Shown here in pieces: positions 1 through 7,376 of a stretch of DNA of 64,000 bases (its first letter is position 1; each line of letters starts with the position of its first letter). Made by a program: the position numbers and the translations under genes. The notes beneath the pieces were generated by a model. The model did no database searches, had not been told where the DNA came from, and saw only the letters and a list, made by a program, of their open reading frames with translations. Source of the stretch: Chryseobacterium viscerum (GTDB lineage: Bacteria > Bacteroidota > Bacteroidia > Flavobacteriales > Weeksellaceae). Location: NCBI RefSeq assembly GCF_002899945.2, contig NZ_PPEG02000004.1:62001-126000 (forward strand). Direction: 5' to 3'.

Positions 1-216
1 CGCTCCCTGAGTATTGATCAGCCCCTGAATATTACCCGAAGCTAAGCTTTTAATAGTTGTATCATCTGTACCGAATAAAAATTCAGGTAATTCAGGATAA
101 AAAAGCATCAGTGCAGCTGTAAGCCCCAGCAGAAATCCTACAAGTCCGAATGTGATAGTCGCATAGAGGAATGCTCTGACAATATTATTGTCATAATTAA
201 ATTTTTGCGTCTCCAT
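1..216 (-). CDS. ccoN: Cytochrome c oxidase, cbb3-type, subunit I (N-terminal part)
   Basis: The first 72 codons of a gene that runs off the left edge, read from an ATG at 216 down to 214. The N-terminus starts METQKFNYDNNIVRAFLYAT and continues into one strongly hydrophobic helix (about residues 14-40). This matches the short conserved leader and first membrane helix of the haem-copper subunit of cbb3 oxidases in Flavobacteria, where ccoN is often fused to ccoO. The enzyme would be a high-affinity terminal oxidase in the inner membrane. The metal-binding histidines lie outside the window, so the call rests on the N-terminal pattern only. Confidence 0.8.
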   Translation of the reverse strand, partial: METQKFNYDNNIVRAFLYATITFGLVGFLLGLTAALMLFYPELPEFLFGTDDTTIKSLASGNIQGLINTQGA

Positions 217-323
217 AAATTCCAATAGTGTTTACCGAAGTGATATTTTCTCTGAAAAAAGGGTTGTTTTTAAGCCTTTTCTATGTTGAAAATAAATATC
301 ATGTAACGTGTATAATGTTTTGC

Positions 324-344
324 CAAAGGTATTTATTACCTTTG
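324..344. promoter_or_regulatory. Perfect inverted pair of -7 boxes between ccoN and the XRE regulator
   Basis: CAAAGGTA (324-331) and TACCTTTG (337-344) form an 8-bp perfect inverted repeat with a 5-nt spacer. Read on each strand, each arm is an exact TAnnTTTG box: the right arm faces the regulator at 398, the left arm faces ccoN. A TTTTG at 318-322 lies upstream of the plus box, but 14 nt away, closer than usual. It could be a shared divergent promoter, an operator, or both. Confidence 0.45.
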
Positions 345-397
345 TTAGAGGCTAATAGATAATCTTCTAAAATATACCGAAAACTACTAAAACAAAA

Positions 398-694
398 ATG
401 ATGAAAGTATGTGGACAAAATATCAGGAAAATACGTAGGGGCAGAGATCTTACGCAGGAATATATGGCTTTTGAAATGGGGATTTCCCAGAAGGCCTATT
501 CCGATATTGAGAATTCCAAGGTGAAGATCAACCTGGAGATACTGACTAAAATATCCAATATTTTAGACATTAAGCCATCCGATATCTGCAGCATTTCGCA
601 CAAATGTGGAACAGACGGAAATGAAGATAAGTATCAGAGCCTTTTGGAGTATATGAAAAATAATAATATTGAGATTCCGAAAGAGTTTTTGTAA
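398..694 (+). CDS. Small XRE-family helix-turn-helix regulator
   Basis: A 98-aa protein with a single Cro/C1-type helix-turn-helix at about residues 7-62 (QNIRKIRRGRDLTQEYMAFE, then ISQKAYSDIENSK as recognition region). The short C-terminal tail has no recognisable ligand domain, so it is probably a DNA-binding transcriptional regulator in the cytoplasm. Two ATG codons are adjacent (398 and 401) and either could be used. It is divergent from ccoN across a region with an inverted repeat that could be its operator. A strong terminator follows, so it is monocistronic. Its target is unknown. Confidence 0.85.
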   Translation: MMKVCGQNIRKIRRGRDLTQEYMAFEMGISQKAYSDIENSKVKINLEILTKISNILDIKPSDICSISHKCGTDGNEDKYQSLLEYMKNNNIEIPKEFL

Positions 695-739
695 ACTTTA
701 GTTGTACGCTTTACATTCAATATAAGTCATCATAAAATA

Positions 740-777
740 ATGATCTCCTTCAGCTATTGATGGAGATCATCTTTTTT
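740..777 (+). terminator. Intrinsic terminator after the XRE regulator
   Basis: ATGATCTCC (740-748) pairs perfectly with GGAGATCAT (762-770), followed by CTTTTTT. Downstream (832-843) is a 12-bp palindrome AAGAGGCCTCTT of unknown role. Confidence 0.85.
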
Positions 778-936
778 GTACTAAAAAAGAGACAACAACT
801 CGTAAGCTTTATCAATAAGGATATAAAAGAAAAGAGGCCTCTTCTGTTAGGGGGAGCCCGAATTGTCAATTTACCCCATGGAATGTGAATTTCTCTCAAA
901 AGTTTTTATATATTTAGCGACCGAATAATTCATTCA

Positions 937-2355
937 ATGAGCAACGAAAATAAAACAGGACAAAACGAGACTTTAGTTAGAGGATTAACAAATCGACACA
1001 TTCAATTAATTGCCCTTGGAGGTGCCATCGGAACCGGATTATTCCTGGGAATCGGACCGGCTGCAGTATTGGCTGGACCATCAGTAATTTTAGGCTATGC
1101 TTTAGCTGGAATTATCGCCTTTTTTATTATGCGTCAGCTTGGTGAGATGGTTGTTCAGGAACCTGTATCGGGAAGTTTTAGTCACTTTGCTTACAAATAT
1201 TGGGGAAATTTTCCAGGGTTTGCTTCCGGGTGGAACTACTGGATTCTCTATATCCTGGTAAGTATGGCAGAACTTACTGCAATAGGCCATTATATTCATT
1301 TTTGGTGGCCTGATATTCCGCTTTGGGTTTCCAGTTTATTCTTCTTTATAGTGATCAATGCACTTAACTTGGCTTCTGTGAAGGTATACGGAGAAACAGA
1401 ATTCTGGTTTTCCATCATCAAAGTAGTGGCTATTATCGCAATGATTATTTTCGGGATATATCTGTTAATAAGTGGTACAGGAGGAGAAAAAGCGACAATT
1501 ACCAATTTATGGAATGATGGTGGATTCTTCCCCAAAGGATTATTTAATAAAACAGAAAACGGATATTCGGGATTATTTTCAGCGATGGCAATGATCATGT
1601 TCTCTTTCGGTGGATTAGAATTGATTGGGATTACAGCTGCAGAAGCAAAAAATCCGGAAAAAACTATTCCACAGGCTACTAATCAGGTGATCTATAGAAT
1701 CCTTATTTTCTACGTAGGTGCTTTGGTTATCTTGTTTGCATTAAGCCCTTGGAGAGATATTACAGAAGGATCAAGCCCGTTTGTAATGGTTTTCCAAAAC
1801 CTGAATGGTCTTGAATTCAGTCTTTTTGGAAAAGTGATTCAGTTCAATACATTAATTGCGAATGTTCTTAACCTGATTGTTTTAACGGCGGCTTTATCAG
1901 TGTATAACAGTAGTGTTTACAGTAATAGCAGAATGCTTTTCGGATTGGCTCAACAGGGGAATGCTCCAAAATTCCTGAAAAAACTGAATAAAAACTCTGT
2001 TCCTACCAATGCAATCATTATTTCTTCCTGCTTTGCCGGGATCTGTATTATCATCAATAAGCTGGTACCAGAAAAAGCTTTTGAATACTTAATGGCTTTA
2101 GTAGTATCTACCTTGATCATCAACTGGCTGATGATATGCTACACCCATTTGAAGTTTAAAAAATCAATCAATGCATCGGGAATTCATTCAAAATTCCCAT
2201 CTATATTTTATCCTGTATCCAATTACATCTGTATTGCTTTTTTGGTGCTGATTTTAGGATTGATGAGTATTACAGGAATGGAAATTCAGGTGATTCTGAT
2301 TCCCGTATGGATAGGCTTCTTATTCGTAATGTACAAACTGTACAAACCGAAATAA
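937..2355 (+). CDS. Amino acid permease (APC superfamily, AAT type)
   Basis: A 472-aa inner-membrane transporter of the amino acid-polyamine-organocation superfamily. The N-terminus carries the family signature GGAIGTGLFLGIG (about residues 28-40), then the conserved PVSGSFSHFAYKYWG and GWNYW of the AAT branch (AroP/PheP/CycA/LysP relatives). About 12 hydrophobic segments are visible and the length is normal. It should import an amino acid by proton symport; the substrate cannot be read from sequence. It stands alone: preceded by the regulator's terminator and followed by its own. A TATATTTA at about 908-915 is a one-mismatch -7 box. Confidence 0.9.
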   Translation: MSNENKTGQNETLVRGLTNRHIQLIALGGAIGTGLFLGIGPAAVLAGPSVILGYALAGIIAFFIMRQLGEMVVQEPVSGSFSHFAYKYWGNFPGFASGWNYWILYILVSMAELTAIGHYIHFWWPDIPLWVSSLFFFIVINALNLASVKVYGETEFWFSIIKVVAIIAMIIFGIYLLISGTGGEKATITNLWNDGGFFPKGLFNKTENGYSGLFSAMAMIMFSFGGLELIGITAAEAKNPEKTIPQATNQVIYRILIFYVGALVILFALSPWRDITEGSSPFVMVFQNLNGLEFSLFGKVIQFNTLIANVLNLIVLTAALSVYNSSVYSNSRMLFGLAQQGNAPKFLKKLNKNSVPTNAIIISSCFAGICIIINKLVPEKAFEYLMALVVSTLIINWLMICYTHLKFKKSINASGIHSKFPSIFYPVSNYICIAFLVLILGLMSITGMEIQVILIPVWIGFLFVMYKLYKPK

Positions 2356-2386
2356 CAATATAAAAACAAATTTAGAGATGTTTTGG

Positions 2387-2419
2387 AAAGGTGAAAATTA
2401 AATGATTTTCACCTTTTTT
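2387..2419 (+). terminator. Intrinsic terminator after the permease
   Basis: AAAGGTGAAAAT (2387-2398) pairs perfectly with ATTTTCACCTTT (2405-2416) across a 6-nt loop; the T run continues to 2419. Confidence 0.9.
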
Positions 2420-2693
2420 GTTTTTATTTTCTGTAAATTGGTAGTAAGATATATCGTGAAAATATATCATTTTTTTTCTATCGTTTTGGCTTGTTGAATA
2501 ACAACTTCTATAGGAGTAATCCGATAGAATTGAAGAATACTTACAGTTGGAAACGGAAGATACTATCATCTGTATTTATTTTCCTTTGCATGAATAGAAT
2601 GTCAATTTAGGACAAGATTTGTTTTTTTGAGAAACGTAATTTTGCATCATCAAATCATCATAATGATGATGAAACTTCAAAAAAACAAATAGA
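2420..2693. other. Intergenic region with promoter of the 2694 gene
   Basis: No credible gene is seen on either strand. An exact TAnnTTTG box, TAATTTTG, lies at 2637-2644, with a TTTG at 2618-2621 (15-nt spacer, a little short). Just downstream, repeated CATCAT/ATGATG triplets at about 2645-2671 can form a small hairpin in the 5' leader of the next gene. Confidence 0.55.
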
Positions 2694-3305
2694 ATGAAAA
2701 ATATACTTCTCCTCATCTTATTACTCCCTTTTTGTGTCAAGTCACAAATTTCTATTCAGGCTTATGGTGGAAATAAAGAGACTGAACTTCTGGGAATATA
2801 TAATAAAGATTTCAGTGGCAAGTGGAATTATTTTGCTTCAGGAACTATTAGCTACAACTATGATTCAGGGAAAGTAAGTCCTGAGCTTTATCAGAATCTT
2901 AATTATGGAATTATAAAGAACCTGGGTGTTTCTGCAGGCGTTCATATTTCAGAGAAAGACATCATGCCGTCTGTAGGATTGGCGTATGGAAAAGAAAATG
3001 ATGTTTTCGCCATCAATGTATTTCCTGCATTTACCTATTCTACAGATGCAAAAGAATTCGGACTTGGGCTTTATACTTTATTGGAATATACTCCGAAAAT
3101 CAATGAAAAACTTAATCTTTACAGCATGTTGATCGTAGAATCCGATTTCAGCTTTAAAGAACATCAGTCCAGCAGTCAGGTTATCCGTTTAGGAATAGAA
3201 AATAAGAAAAAAATGCAGTTGGGAATAGGAAGTAATATTTCCCAGACAGGAAGTAGCTTTGAAACCGATGTCAATTTCGGTGTATTTATTGGAAAGAAAT
3301 TTTAA
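2694..3305 (+). CDS. Secreted hypothetical protein, outer-membrane beta-barrel-like
   Basis: A 203-aa protein with a clear signal peptide (MKNILLLILLLPFCVKSQ, cleavage after about residue 18). The rest alternates short aromatic-rich and polar stretches (GKWNYFASGTISYNYDS, LGVSAGVHISEK, FGLGLYTLLEY) and ends in phenylalanine (FGVFIGKKF), which fits antiparallel strands of a small outer-membrane barrel. No catalytic motif is visible. It ends only 4 nt before the deiminase gene at 3310, so the two are almost certainly co-transcribed; a joint role in envelope deimination is inference. I do not recognise a named family. Confidence 0.75.
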   Translation: MKNILLLILLLPFCVKSQISIQAYGGNKETELLGIYNKDFSGKWNYFASGTISYNYDSGKVSPELYQNLNYGIIKNLGVSAGVHISEKDIMPSVGLAYGKENDVFAINVFPAFTYSTDAKEFGLGLYTLLEYTPKINEKLNLYSMLIVESDFSFKEHQSSSQVIRLGIENKKKMQLGIGSNISQTGSSFETDVNFGVFIGKKF

Positions 3306-3309
3306 TGAT

Positions 3310-4416
3310 ATGAAAAAATTATTCACACTCACTTTTGTATTGAGTTTTATATTAAGTATGGCACAAACAAATTATCATTTTCCCGAAGAATCTTCGCGGC
3401 ATGAAGGAACTTGGCTGCAATGGCCACATCACTATCAACATGGGATGACGTACCGTAAAAGGGTAGAGCAAACCTGGGTAGATATGACAAAAGCCCTTCA
3501 GTCAGGGGAAAAAGTTCACATTATTGCTTATAATACAGAGGAAAAAAATAGAATTATCCGTCTTCTGGAGGAAAATAAAGTTCCAATGAAGAATGTTGAT
3601 TTCAAAGTTTATCCTACCGATGATGTATGGATCAGAGATAACGGACCTATTTTCGTAAAAGATAATAAAGGAAATGTTGTCATTGAAGATTGGGGTTTTA
3701 ACGGCTGGGGTGAGAAATTTGATTTTGAAAACTGTGATGCAATTCCACAGAAGCTGGGCAGTGATCTTGGAATAAAAGTAATCGATCTGAATGAAGAAAT
3801 GGTCAACGAAGGAGGTTCTGTGGAAACGGATGGCAATGGTGTGTTGATGGCTTGTAAAAGTTCAGTAATCAGCCAGAAAAAAGGAGCTACCAGAAACAAA
3901 GATATTACTCAGGAAGAAGCTGAAGAAATGTTTGAAACGTACTACGGAGCATCCAAAGTGATTTGGCTGGATGGGGTGACTGGATTGGACGTTACCGATA
4001 TGCACATTGATGGTTTTATGAAATTTATTAATCATAATAAAATGATTACCATGAATGAAGATGATCTTCTTGAACTTGGGATTTCAGAGAAGGATGTCAA
4101 TACACTTTATACCGCAACCAATGTAGATGGAAAAGAATATAAAAAAGTATATGTACCTGCTACCAAAAACAAAGTGAAAACAGCGTACGGAAAACAACTG
4201 GAAGAAAAAGGCTCTTATGTTAATTATTACGTAGCTAATACCGTAGTACTTGTTCCTAATTATGGAGATCCTAATGATATAGTTGCTAATAAGATTATTC
4301 AGGAGCAGTATCCGGATAGAAAAGTGATAGGAATAGATGTAAGAAATCTATATGAAAACGGAGGAATGGTGCATTGCGTTACGCAGCAACAGCCTGCCGG
4401 AAACCTAGCAAAATAA
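3310..4416 (+). CDS. Agmatine deiminase / peptidylarginine deiminase family, secreted
   Basis: A 368-aa enzyme of the PAD_porph/agmatine deiminase family, which hydrolyses a guanidino group to a ureido group plus ammonia. Family landmarks: WIRDNGP at 107-113 with the substrate-binding Asp110, the DMHIDGF segment, and the catalytic cysteine in GGMVHCVTQQQ (Cys356). It begins with a signal peptide (MKKLFTLTFVLSFILSMAQ), so it acts outside the cytoplasm, unlike the cytosolic AguA of polyamine synthesis. The ATG at 3310 is chosen because it puts the signal peptide at the N-terminus; an upstream ATG at 3259 would overlap the previous gene by 47 nt and bury it. Substrate could be free agmatine, arginine-containing peptides or C-terminal peptidyl-arginine. 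Confidence 0.88.
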   Translation: MKKLFTLTFVLSFILSMAQTNYHFPEESSRHEGTWLQWPHHYQHGMTYRKRVEQTWVDMTKALQSGEKVHIIAYNTEEKNRIIRLLEENKVPMKNVDFKVYPTDDVWIRDNGPIFVKDNKGNVVIEDWGFNGWGEKFDFENCDAIPQKLGSDLGIKVIDLNEEMVNEGGSVETDGNGVLMACKSSVISQKKGATRNKDITQEEAEEMFETYYGASKVIWLDGVTGLDVTDMHIDGFMKFINHNKMITMNEDDLLELGISEKDVNTLYTATNVDGKEYKKVYVPATKNKVKTAYGKQLEEKGSYVNYYVANTVVLVPNYGDPNDIVANKIIQEQYPDRKVIGIDVRNLYENGGMVHCVTQQQPAGNLAK

Positions 4417-4442
4417 ATTCATAGAATTAAGTAATTTTTTGT

Positions 4443-4491
4443 GCATCAGGTGAACTCAATTGATTAGATTGGCTTCATCTGATGCTTTTTT
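4443..4491 (+). terminator. Intrinsic terminator after the deiminase operon
   Basis: GCATCAGGTGAA (4443-4454) pairs with TTCATCTGATGC (4474-4485) with one G-T pair, then a T run. Confidence 0.85.
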
Positions 4492-4652
4492 GTGAAAACA
4501 ACTCTCAGAATCTGGCTCTTTTCTTTGTTTTTTTGTATCTTAGTAAGAGGTTATATTTCAAGTTAAGGTGAAAAATTATCATCTGTTTGAAATCTCCTGC
4601 GGGTATGCCGAAAACCGCTATCAAGAGTAGGCAAAATTAAAAAAACACACCT

Positions 4653-5285
4653 ATGGCAAATTTGTTTCAAACGCTTACTAACACGGTAAAGCATTGGTAC
4701 ATTCCATTAATTTTTGGAATCATTTTTCTGATCTGTGGGTTTTATGTATTCAGTGTGCCGCTTGCAACGTATGTAACCCTTTCAATTTTTTTCAGTGTTT
4801 CATTCCTATTCTCCGGAATTACGGAAATATTCTTTTCCTTACAAAATAGCAAATCCCTACAGGGCTGGGGCTGGTTTTTAGTCAGTGGATTATTGACTAC
4901 CGCAATTGGGGTTTATCTTATTGCGAATCCTCAGATTTCGATGACCGTACTTCCATTTGTAATTGGATTTACTTTACTGTTTCGCTCCTTTCAATTGCTG
5001 GGTTTTGCTTTCGACCTGAAAAGTATGAAAATAATGAGCTGGGGAAATGTAGCTCTTGCCAGCGTTGGAGGAATTATCTTTTCTCTATTGCTGATATTTA
5101 ATCCCGTGTTTACAGGAATTTCATTAGTGACCCTCACAGGAGTTTCTTTTATTTTCATGGGAATTGCTTCCATTATGCTCGCGCTGGATTTAAGAAAAAT
5201 CAAAAAAATCCCTGGAAAAGTAAGTCAGGAATTAAGAGACAGAATCAAATCTATACAGGAGGAGATTGATGATCTGAAAAAATAA
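4653..5285 (+). CDS. HdeD family (DUF308) membrane protein
   Basis: A 210-aa integral membrane protein with six hydrophobic segments in three similar pairs (for example IFGIIFLICGFYVFSVP, GWFLVSGLLTTAIGVYLIANP, ASVGGIIFSLLLIFNPVF), each ending with a Pro that is typical of DUF308. The family includes E. coli HdeD, linked to acid resistance at high cell density. The C-terminal 35 residues are charged (RKIKKIPGKVSQELRDRIKS) and look like a cytoplasmic coiled coil. It is monocistronic with its own terminator. The molecular function of the family is not established. Confidence 0.85.
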   Translation: MANLFQTLTNTVKHWYIPLIFGIIFLICGFYVFSVPLATYVTLSIFFSVSFLFSGITEIFFSLQNSKSLQGWGWFLVSGLLTTAIGVYLIANPQISMTVLPFVIGFTLLFRSFQLLGFAFDLKSMKIMSWGNVALASVGGIIFSLLLIFNPVFTGISLVTLTGVSFIFMGIASIMLALDLRKIKKIPGKVSQELRDRIKSIQEEIDDLKK

Positions 5286-5306
5286 TAAACCGTATTTTCT
5301 GATATA

Positions 5307-5334
5307 AAAGACCTTGAGAAGGGTCTTTTTTTTT
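5307..5334 (+). terminator. Intrinsic terminator after the HdeD gene
   Basis: AAAGACC (5307-5313) pairs with GGTCTTT (5322-5328), followed by an unbroken T run. Confidence 0.85.
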
Positions 5335-5804
5335 GTATGATATTTTAATACTCCAATTACTATTTCTGGTTACTTATATCCATTGGAATCTTTTGCGACA
5401 AGATCTGCCGTTTTGTACCAATATCTTTGCATTTATAGGTGATAAAACTCATATTAAACATCATTAATATAGGTTTTAATACATGTTAATAAGTGTTAAA
5501 TTTGCACCTGAAAAAACTCAAACTATGAATGGAAGGTTGATTTCAATAGTATCACAAATGTATAAAAGATAACTTTCACTTTTCCAACGTAGAACCTTTA
5601 ATATCTAAAAGGTTATTGCAATAAAATGTATCAAAGGAAACAATTTCATTAAATTAATGAAACACTAAAAATATGTCTGATAATCTCAGATTGTACTATC
5701 GTGAATATGAGATAACATTTTTATCAATGATCTAAAAATAAATAATAAAAACAAAATATTAGTATATAAACTCGATATAGAAAATTTAACTGAAAAAAAA
5801 TATT
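5335..5804 (+). promoter_or_regulatory. Long AT-rich leader of the RHS operon with two -7 boxes
   Basis: Two exact TAnnTTTG boxes lie on the plus strand: TATCTTTG at 5422-5429 and TAAATTTG at 5497-5504. A TTTG at 5392-5395 is 26 nt from the first, longer than the usual spacer. Transcription from either would leave a 300-380-nt 5' leader before the first gene at 5805. A 15-codon ORF (ATG 5525, MNGRLISIVSQMYKR) lies inside it. Nothing else coding is seen. Confidence 0.4.
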
Positions 5805-6791
5805 ATGAAAACAAAATTATTTTCGATGGTCTTATTGGCTTCATCATTTGCCTTTTCACAGCAGGCACAGACATTTTCTGAAGTTACCATACAAAACTAT
5901 TCTCCTCTTCTGTATTTAAAAAGGAGTGTTAATGATGGAGGATTTATCCGAGGAATTCAAACCCAATACCAAAATGGAGGAAATGGGTGGTTTTTTGGAG
6001 ATTTGTATGGAACCTATTGGGTGGTTTCTAAAGGAGATCATAATGATGCCAAACTTCTTATTAATGATAACGGAAATGTTGGAATAGGAACAGTAGGACC
6101 TTTAAGTAAACTTCATGTTGCAGGAACTATTATGGCAGGAGCAGGTGACTCTGTAACGGGAGTAAATGCATTTTCTATACCATATGCTACTGGCTCAATA
6201 TGTAACTGGGGATCGCTTCGAAGCACTGGTTCTTCTTATATGAGTTATGGAGTCAAAGCCAGTGGTACAAATGCAGGGTGGCTTTCTAGCAGTGGAGATA
6301 CCAGCTTTGTAAAAACAGCAATTACGCTTGATGATGGAGGTTTCAGATTATTGGCTTCAACCTCTCAGCAAACAGCGATAGATTCACAAGTTTCGATGCC
6401 GGAAATCATGAGAATTTCTAGTGCGGGAAATGCTTTATTACAAGGTAAACTAGAGGCTAAAGAACTGAAAGTAACCTTAACTCCTACAGCTGATTTCGTA
6501 TTTGAAGAAAACTATGACCTTCCAAAGCTGGAAGAAGTAGCGAAACATATTAAAGAGAAAAAGCACCTTCCTGAAATTGCTTCGGCCAAGATGATGGAAA
6601 AAGAAGGTGTAAATGTTGGTGAATTTCAGATTAAGCTATTGCAAAAAATAGAAGAGCTTACTCTTTATTCAATTGAACAAAACAGACAGCTTAAACAACT
6701 TCAGAACGAAAATAAAATTTTAAAATCTCAATCAGAAGAAATTCAAGAACTGAAAAGACAGGTTCAAGTACTTTTAAATACAAAAAAGTAA
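5805..6791 (+). CDS. Tail-fibre-like secreted protein, first gene of the RHS operon
   Basis: A 328-aa protein with a signal peptide (MKTKLFSMVLLASSFAFSQ). It carries the NGNVGIGT...SKLHVAG motif (residues 89-106) that recurs in Bacteroidetes proteins related to phage tail fibres. The C-terminal part has the conserved block FVFEENYDLPKLEEVAKHIK...KHLPEIASAKMMEKEGVNVGEFQIKLLQKIEELTLY (about 230-280) that usually precedes a coiled coil, and indeed residues 280-328 form heptad-like EQNRQLKQLQNENKILKSQ. No peptidase dyad of the S74 type is evident. Only 4 nt separate it from the next gene. A surface or adhesin role in the RHS operon is inference. Confidence 0.75.
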   Translation: MKTKLFSMVLLASSFAFSQQAQTFSEVTIQNYSPLLYLKRSVNDGGFIRGIQTQYQNGGNGWFFGDLYGTYWVVSKGDHNDAKLLINDNGNVGIGTVGPLSKLHVAGTIMAGAGDSVTGVNAFSIPYATGSICNWGSLRSTGSSYMSYGVKASGTNAGWLSSSGDTSFVKTAITLDDGGFRLLASTSQQTAIDSQVSMPEIMRISSAGNALLQGKLEAKELKVTLTPTADFVFEENYDLPKLEEVAKHIKEKKHLPEIASAKMMEKEGVNVGEFQIKLLQKIEELTLYSIEQNRQLKQLQNENKILKSQSEEIQELKRQVQVLLNTKK

Positions 6792-6795
6792 AAAA

Positions 6796-7281
6796 ATGAA
6801 AAGAAAATTACTTTCATTATTTTCTCTTTTAATAGGCTTTTTTGGCTTTTCACAAACAGAAGTTTACTTCAAATATGATGAAGCTGGAAACCAAAGATAC
6901 AGAGGAACTAATGCTGCTGGTAAAAAAGCAGAAGAGATAGCTCCAAAAGAAGCTAAATTACAGGAACAGGCAAAAATAGCTGTAGTTACACAACAAACTT
7001 CTGTTATGGATGAAACAGCATTCTGGAAACAAATAAGACTCTATCCAGTTCCGGTAAATGATTATCTGACAATTGACTGGACTGAAGAAGTAGATGGGCT
7101 TATAGAATCTGTTTCTCTCTATCAACATAGTACTGTACATTGGAAATTCCAGCAACAGAATATTCCAGAACTGAATCGTCAGGTCAAAATCAATATGACC
7201 GGATATGATTGGGGAGTTTATATTCTCCGTTTCACTCTAAAAGATGGAAGAGTCTTTGGTAGAAACGTTACCAAAAGATAG
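6796..7281 (+). CDS. Small T9SS-sorted protein with RHS-like YD motif
   Basis: A 161-aa protein with a signal peptide (MKRKLLSLFSLLIGFFGFSQ). Immediately after it comes VYFKYDEAGNQRYRG (residues 23-37), which resembles a single RHS/YD repeat. The C-terminal 80 residues form a type A T9SS sorting domain: RLYPVPVNDYLTIDW (81-95) and a final GVYILRFTLKDGR. It would be exported by Sec and then exposed at the surface by T9SS. It sits between the tail-fibre-like gene and the giant RHS protein, in one operon. Such short sorting-domain proteins next to RHS genes are, to my knowledge, recurrent in Bacteroidetes; their function is not known. Confidence 0.75.
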   Translation: MKRKLLSLFSLLIGFFGFSQTEVYFKYDEAGNQRYRGTNAAGKKAEEIAPKEAKLQEQAKIAVVTQQTSVMDETAFWKQIRLYPVPVNDYLTIDWTEEVDGLIESVSLYQHSTVHWKFQQQNIPELNRQVKINMTGYDWGVYILRFTLKDGRVFGRNVTKR

Positions 7282-7376
7282 ACTTAGAGGAAATTCTTAA
7301 AGATAAGAGTATCGGATCATTATTCTTTACTCAGGATATTATTTCTAATTTATTAAACATCATTATAAACACTAAA

